DNA of 64,000 nucleotides from Nostoc favosum CHAB5714 (GTDB lineage Bacteria; Cyanobacteriota; Cyanobacteriia; Cyanobacteriales; Nostocaceae): contig NZ_JAIVFQ010000002.1 in the NCBI RefSeq assembly GCF_020829495.1, positions 1-64,000 on the forward strand. Reading direction: 5' to 3'. A program made the translations under genes and the position numbers. Below are positions 59,335 to 64,000 of the stretch, piece after piece. The notes below the pieces were generated by a model. It searched no databases. It saw nothing but the letters and a program-made list of their open reading frames with translations, and was not told where the DNA came from. The first letter of the stretch is position 1. Each line of letters opens with the position of its first letter.

Positions 59335-59712
59335 TTAGAGGTTGTTGGCTACGCGTTTAATACCTTCTTTGAGGTGGAGGACATTAAAGTTGAGGAGAAG
59401 ACCTAGTTTGCAGTTTGCTAGTTTGAGATAGGTTAGAAGTTGAACGGAGTGAATCGGGTGGAAGGATTCTACAGATTTAATCTCTACAATTACTTTGTTT
59501 TCGACTATCAAATCTAATCGATAAACGCATTCCAATTGCACATCTTGGTAAACCAAAGGTAATGGAATTTGCTTACCAACATTCAATCCGGCTTTTTTCA
59601 ACTCATAATCTAAGCACTCTTCATAAGCCGACTCCAACAAACCTGGCCCCAAAGCAGTATGCACCCTGATCGCACAACCAATAATCAACCCACTCAACTC
59701 ATTCTCTCTCAT
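59335..59712 (-). CDS. GxxExxY-family protein
   Basis: 125 residues. The name-giving motif is GPGLLESAYEECLDYEL near residue 22, and the nuclease-like core is VYRLDLIVENKVIVEIKSVE with D...E-x-K. The C-terminus is LGLLLNFNVLHLKEGIKRVA. The fold is related to PD-(D/E)XK nucleases, but the function is unknown. Such genes are scattered in many bacteria, often beside repeats. Here it is followed by repetitive spacer on both sides. Confidence 0.88.
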   Translation of the reverse strand: MRENELSGLIIGCAIRVHTALGPGLLESAYEECLDYELKKAGLNVGKQIPLPLVYQDVQLECVYRLDLIVENKVIVEIKSVESFHPIHSVQLLTYLKLANCKLGLLLNFNVLHLKEGIKRVANNL

Positions 59713-59734
59713 CCTCTGCGTTCCTCTGCGTTTA

Positions 59735-59840
59735 CCTTTGCGCGACGGCAGTCGCTACAACGGGGAGCCACTGCGGTGGACGGGTTCCCCGGCATAAAGC
59801 AAGTGGCGTGGGAACCCCCGCAACGCGCTGCCTCCCCTCT
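59735..59840. repeat. GC-rich small dispersed repeats
   Basis: CGACGGCAGTCGCTACAACG, GGAGCCACTGCGGTGGACGG and GGCGTGGGAACCCCCGCAAC are typical of Nostoc small dispersed repeats, and contrast with the AT-rich flanks. They lie between the GxxExxY gene and the large GH15-like gene. Confidence 0.6.
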
Positions 59841-59844
59841 GCGT

Positions 59845-62800
59845 TTAAAAATCCTTCACAAATTCCGTCAAGAACCTAAATGCCTTCAAAATATAACTAG
59901 CGCAATCTCTAGGTGAAGTATTGTAAAACGATCGCCACGCACTCGCCTTATCCTCATCATACCGATCGCTGCGATGAGTATGGTTTTCCAACCACGCCAA
60001 TCGCACCGCATGACCAATTAACACATCTAATACAATATATTCTTCAATTTGTAGCTTAGGATTATTGGCTGCGATCGCTCCTAATTCGATTAATGCTTCA
60101 ATATTAACTTGGCGGTATTCTGGAGCTTCAATTTTATTCAGCAAATGCTCAACTAACAGAGCAAAATTTCTTTCCCCGGCTGTCATCTCCGACAACATTA
60201 TCTCACTATCTAAACGATTGCGGCGCTCTAATTTATCGCCAATTACTAAACCCTTGCAATGTTGCATTAATAGCCAAACTTGTTTAAAAAATTCTTTTGG
60301 TACGCGCCCCGTCGCACCCTCGGCTTGGCGAAACCGTCGCCAACCGCCCGGCGGAACTTCTATCCCTTCGGCGATTCCTGGTAGCACCACCCAAGCAATA
60401 TCACTTTCTTTTTGTTTGACGTGCAGTGATTCTTGCTGGCGCAACAGGTTACTCATGCCAGTATATCCAGTTAATACCTGACGCAAGCGCACTTTAACTT
60501 CAAAGGGTGAAAGTTGCATTAAGTGATCGTAAGCTTCATCTTGAGTGACATGCAATTCCCGCGCTAGTTCGCTGGTGATCAATAAGATGAGATAGCCGAC
60601 TCTCAGCGTTAGTAGTCCCTGAAATAGTTCGGGTTCTGAGCGAATTAAGATACCAAGATAAATTAAAATCTCTTGTGTTAGGACGCGATCGCGTATATCC
60701 TCACGACAAAAATGATTAATTTTATCGGCAATTTCATCGTGCGACATGGGTACGGTAATCAAGGACGCTTCACTGTAAGCTTTACCCACAGCAATTTGCT
60801 TACCCCTTACCAAAATACTCGTCACTGCATCTGATAAACTGATATCAACCATTTGCCGTAACCCCGCAGCCCGACGCACTACTGCCCAAATGCCTAAATC
60901 TCCAGCTTTGATGTAAACTTCATCTAGTAAATCGGCTACGGTGACAGGATATCCTGGGCCACCATACCCCGTATCAAATTTCATTCCCTGCAAGCGAGTC
61001 AAAGTTTGCAATAACTCAATTTGCTCGTAGATATTCTCTGATGAACGCAAATAAGAAAGTAATAATCCGAAGTTAGTTTCATACTCCATTTGAAATTCTT
61101 GGGTATGTCCTAAACGCCAGTTTTTCTCAGGATGATAAGCTAGATAATAGCAACGTGGGCTAGCATTTTTTACTGGCGATCGCGAGAATTCTGCATTGGG
61201 GAGAAAATCAATTCTTTGGATTCCGGCCGTTAGCATTAGCTGATTTAGCCGCCCTAATTTCACCCGCACACCGTTACAAACACCATTTTTCAGTTCTTGC
61301 ATTAGTTCTAGTAATGCTTCCGAACCGGCTTGTAACATGGTGTGCGTTAACATTAAAGTCAAGGTAGGACGCCCTAAATCGCTCCAATATTTTTGGATGT
61401 AAGCTAGTTCGCTTCTAATTTGATCTAACAGAAAATGGTAATCAAGGGTTAAGTAAAATTGTTGAGAGTCTGAGAATGAAGGCAAAAATACAATTGTTTC
61501 ACCGCTAATCCGAAAGATTCTAGATGTTGTCAAACTTCGCAGCCGCCGCACTGGTCGTCCAGTTAAACCAAGTTTATTGTTACGTCCGATTTGGGTATAA
61601 ATAGCTGAAAATTCTCCAGCTTTTCTCACCTGAATCGGTTCTACTTGAGTAGGCGTTTGTGCTTCAATTCCGTGAACTTCTAGTTTCGTTTGTAAATCTT
61701 CATCTTCTGCCAATAAAGCAATTTGTACCAACGATTCGCGCTGTTTACCCACACACAAATGTCTTCCTAAAGGGTCGATATCACCAACCGCTAGTAACCC
61801 TTCACTCAACATTTCACCGAAAAAATATAAACTCTGCGCCCACACTAAGGGAATATTTTCATTGGGCAAACGTGGTTGTGTTTGAGGTGCTAATTTTTCT
61901 GCCTCTATGTTTTCGGCTGGAACATAATAAAGTTCTGGCAATAAACGCAAACCATCTTGTTCTATAAGTAATGATTCTAAAAGATTTTGGTATTTTTTAA
62001 CTTGTTCTTGTTCGCCGCGAAATAATCCATCTAGAACTAAATAAGTGAAAAATAACGGCCATTCGCATTCAATATGCTCAAATTGCTTGAGTTCCCACGG
62101 TTCGTAGTGTAAGCGCTGATTATCTTCTAAAACGGTTTGGTGTCCATCACGCAGAAAGCGTTTGCAGCCGTATTTACCTGCGAGTTTATTGATAATATCG
62201 TTTAAAGTGCGATCGCGTAACTCCAAATCTTCCACTGCAAAGGCAGGATAACTAATAATACTCAACAGCGCCGCATCAATTTCCTTGGAACCAGATTCTC
62301 TCGGTAATAAGGATTCTAGGGTAATCCGGGCACGGGCGATTTCATCTGGTAGCACATGAATTACCGATGCTTGACTACCACGCACACCAAACAAATCCAG
62401 CCCATTAATAGCTTCTAAAGCAGCTTTTGCCATGCCTACAGAACTGGCATTTAACTCAGCACTACCACGATTAATTTTATTACCACGTTCCCAAATGCCA
62501 TAATCTGGTGTGCGGTAAGCTCGTCCAATATAGTAAACTAAATTTTGGACGAAATTCACTTCATCAATCGTATAAATTATTTGTAATCCTGCTGCGGTCA
62601 TTTGCGCCAATATCAGCAAAAATATAGATGTGGCATCAAGTTGCAAATGTCCCCATTCATCATCACCAACAACAATGTCACCAGTCGCGGTATTATATTT
62701 GGCGTGCAGTCCATCCAGTAGCGACTGAGTATGTTTAAATGTCTCTACTTTATGAGCCTGTCGCATCATCGCAAACAACAACCCGCGCATCAGTTTGATG

Positions 62801-63051
62801 ACGCTGTGTTCTAATTCATAGGTGCGTCCTTTGTCGTCGTCAATCTTGCGGTATGCAAGTCCTAAACCCCAAACTGCTAAAATGCTGTAAACGTTGTCTC
62901 GCACCCAGGCATCAGTATAATCGCCGTGGGCTGTAATCGCTGTACTCGCAGGTAGTAAACCAGTAATCGGATTCTGGCGAGTCAGGATGATCGTTTTGAT
63001 TTGCTGGTAGTAATAGTCTAGACGAGCTAGCAATTTGGTAGATGTTTTCAT
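59845..63051 (-). CDS. GH15-like / phosphorylase-kinase alpha-like protein
   Basis: 1068 residues from the ATG at 63049-63051; a TTG eight codons upstream is possible, but the family usually starts near MKTSTKLLARLDYYYQQIKT. The N-terminal half (about 20-400) is an (alpha/alpha)6 barrel similar to glucoamylase family 15, with AHGDYTDAWVRDNVYSILAV and NRGSAELNASSVGMAKAALE. The rest resembles the C-terminal regulatory part of phosphorylase b kinase alpha/beta subunits, with TGMSNLLRQQESL. Cyanobacterial homologues are conserved but not characterised; glycogen-related hydrolysis is a reasonable guess. It stands alone. Confidence 0.85.
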   Translation of the reverse strand: MKTSTKLLARLDYYYQQIKTIILTRQNPITGLLPASTAITAHGDYTDAWVRDNVYSILAVWGLGLAYRKIDDDKGRTYELEHSVIKLMRGLLFAMMRQAHKVETFKHTQSLLDGLHAKYNTATGDIVVGDDEWGHLQLDATSIFLLILAQMTAAGLQIIYTIDEVNFVQNLVYYIGRAYRTPDYGIWERGNKINRGSAELNASSVGMAKAALEAINGLDLFGVRGSQASVIHVLPDEIARARITLESLLPRESGSKEIDAALLSIISYPAFAVEDLELRDRTLNDIINKLAGKYGCKRFLRDGHQTVLEDNQRLHYEPWELKQFEHIECEWPLFFTYLVLDGLFRGEQEQVKKYQNLLESLLIEQDGLRLLPELYYVPAENIEAEKLAPQTQPRLPNENIPLVWAQSLYFFGEMLSEGLLAVGDIDPLGRHLCVGKQRESLVQIALLAEDEDLQTKLEVHGIEAQTPTQVEPIQVRKAGEFSAIYTQIGRNNKLGLTGRPVRRLRSLTTSRIFRISGETIVFLPSFSDSQQFYLTLDYHFLLDQIRSELAYIQKYWSDLGRPTLTLMLTHTMLQAGSEALLELMQELKNGVCNGVRVKLGRLNQLMLTAGIQRIDFLPNAEFSRSPVKNASPRCYYLAYHPEKNWRLGHTQEFQMEYETNFGLLLSYLRSSENIYEQIELLQTLTRLQGMKFDTGYGGPGYPVTVADLLDEVYIKAGDLGIWAVVRRAAGLRQMVDISLSDAVTSILVRGKQIAVGKAYSEASLITVPMSHDEIADKINHFCREDIRDRVLTQEILIYLGILIRSEPELFQGLLTLRVGYLILLITSELARELHVTQDEAYDHLMQLSPFEVKVRLRQVLTGYTGMSNLLRQQESLHVKQKESDIAWVVLPGIAEGIEVPPGGWRRFRQAEGATGRVPKEFFKQVWLLMQHCKGLVIGDKLERRNRLDSEIMLSEMTAGERNFALLVEHLLNKIEAPEYRQVNIEALIELGAIAANNPKLQIEEYIVLDVLIGHAVRLAWLENHTHRSDRYDEDKASAWRSFYNTSPRDCASYILKAFRFLTEFVKDF

Positions 63052-63315
63052 GGTTTGGTTCAGAACAATTTGCAAAATTTGACCCTGTGACTGTCAAGTG
63101 AATTAGCTAAACCAAGCCAGAATAAGTTCTGTAATGGTTGATGGGACAACAGCTAAGGGTGGTGTGAGCTTATTATTATCTCCTGTTAATACGCCTCTGG
63201 GTACTGAATTTTAGCGATCGCAAGCTAAAATATGATATTTGTTCAAACTTCGTTCAGTCTATCGAATTATTTTATACTGAAATATTTTTCAGCCATAATG
63301 AATGATTTTTGTTGA
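63052..63315. other. Upstream spacer of the GH15-like gene, no gene seen
   Basis: About 260 AT-rich bases. A HIP1 octamer lies near 63215. Nothing else noted. Confidence 0.35.
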
Positions 63316-63711
63316 TATAGGAATCATATTTGATTTCTGAAAAAATCTAAGTATTTGTAGGGTGTGTTAGGCGTAAGCCGTAACGTACTAAAAGCTTGAA
63401 ATGGTGCGTTACCCTTGGCTAACACACCCCAGGCCAAGCGCATCTCAAATGCTATTGACATAACCAATATTTTGTGGGTTTTACGTATTTCCGTTCTTTC
63501 AGGCTATTGCAAGACAGGATAATTGTAAATCTAGCGTAACAATTATCTGATCGCATCTTAATAATCCAAGAGGTTAACTCTGGTTAATTTAGCGGTAAAC
63601 GCTTACGGTGCAAGCAACTCACAAATTCATTTTTTTGTCAATGATTGTTAAGATGCGCTGACCTTGTAACACACCCTACGTATATTTCAAAAATCAAATA
63701 CTATTCTTATA
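63316..63711. mobile_element. MITE-like element with long imperfect terminal inverted repeats
   Basis: The left end (TATAGGAATCATATTTGATT at 63316, then GTAGGGTGTGTTA at 63357) is matched inverted by TAACACACCCTAC at 63667 and AAATCAAATACTATTCTTATA at 63691-63711. Inside the left arm a further hairpin, GGTGTGTTAG/CTAACACACC (63361-63427), is present. No coding capacity. The 25-mer beginning AAGCGCAT at 63436 recurs with four changes at 63846, outside the element. Confidence 0.55.
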
Positions 63712-64000
63712 GTAGAATTGCATCACTCTTGATGACTGCAAAAGGTGCTGATTGTATTCTTATTTCAAAAGTTTTTCGAGTTAGTTTTAGTGTAGTAGCG
63801 ATCGCAGATAGCTAGCCGTTTCAAGGTGAGCATCTGTCACAGGGTAAGCGCATTTCAAACCCTATTGACAACAAGCTTTTTCAGCATCATTATGATGAGA
63901 TAAACAAGCAGCTAAAATCGTCAACATATAATTGTTATCCATAGCAGCTCGATTGGATTTTTGACGATTACTACGCTTGAACTACGCATTGACAGGAAAA
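63712..64000. other. Right-edge sequence, no confident gene
   Basis: Contains one HIP1 octamer (about 63799) and the second copy of the AAGCGCAT repeat (63846-63870). A minus-strand frame at the edge (MDNNYMLTILAACLSHHNDA, ending EKACCQ) is too short and isolated to be called a gene. Confidence 0.35.

Noticed and set aside
63880..64000. Minus-strand frame at the right edge ending EKACCQ
   Set aside because: Only about 40 codons, interrupted upstream by a stop, and without a family match; it may be a gene remnant but cannot be supported.

Overview
The window is chromosomal DNA from a filamentous, heterocyst-forming type of cyanobacterium (Nostoc/Anabaena-like). The evidence is frequent HIP1 octamers (GCGATCGC), short tandem heptamer repeats of the TTAGGAG and TCATTAG kind, and cyanobacterial genes: ndhO, thf1/psb29, a CpcT-type bilin lyase, a high-light-inducible protein, a cyanobacteriochrome, an SLH-OprB porin and a group 1 sigma factor. 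I name no species.

Positions 1 to about 15.3 kb are accessory DNA that looks like an integrated plasmid- or phage-satellite-like element. From left to right it holds: a ribbon-helix-helix regulator that appears to be read through a -1 frameshift into a coiled coil; small phage-type genes; a DnaB-N/RepA-type helicase gene carrying 13 helically phased copies of an 8-bp site (GGATCACC or its complement); a short tyrosine recombinase; and a rightward, almost gapless run of 12 genes (5.6-14.2 kb). These 12 encode two tandem paralogues, a LamG-like lectin, a Cys-rich protein, coiled-coil proteins, an 896-residue tape-measure-like membrane/coiled-coil protein and several proteins I do not recognise. 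A leftward set of small regulators (winged helix, zinc-ribbon-like) and a tRNA-Lys(CUU) gene close it. No terminase, portal or HK97-type capsid gene is visible. The 5.4-15.2 kb part has a single HIP1 octamer, whereas the flanks are rich in them. This operon is the best candidate for an undescribed system.

From 15.3 kb on the content is ordinary chromosome with some signalling genes. 15.3-24 kb: a DXCF-type cyanobacteriochrome whose kinase domain lacks the phospho-acceptor His, a GH10-like hydrolase, glcD, a methyltransferase, a Uma2 nuclease and miaA. 24-31 kb: gyrB interrupted by a 435-residue HNH intein, a truncated FAS1 lipoprotein, the sigA gene with a structured leader, and an Hli protein. 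32-46 kb: ugd and UDP-xylose synthase (nucleotide-sugar branch), a CPA2 antiporter with USP domains, ndhO, rodA, mrp, hemF, a STAS protein, a CpcT-family lyase and thf1. 46-57 kb: exbB/exbD, an apparent operon of a membrane Ser/Thr kinase with an extracytoplasmic binding-protein domain followed by a STAND NTPase, a porin, and a second STAND-TPR protein. 57-63 kb: small conserved proteins and a large GH15/phosphorylase-kinase-like protein.

The intergenic DNA carries several non-autonomous palindromic elements (near 31.7, 41.9, 52.6 and 63.5 kb). One has a perfect 13-bp terminal inverted repeat and an 8-bp target duplication. There are also six copies of the palindrome AGACGCGATTAATCGCGTCT. No rRNA operon, CRISPR array or intact transposase was seen.
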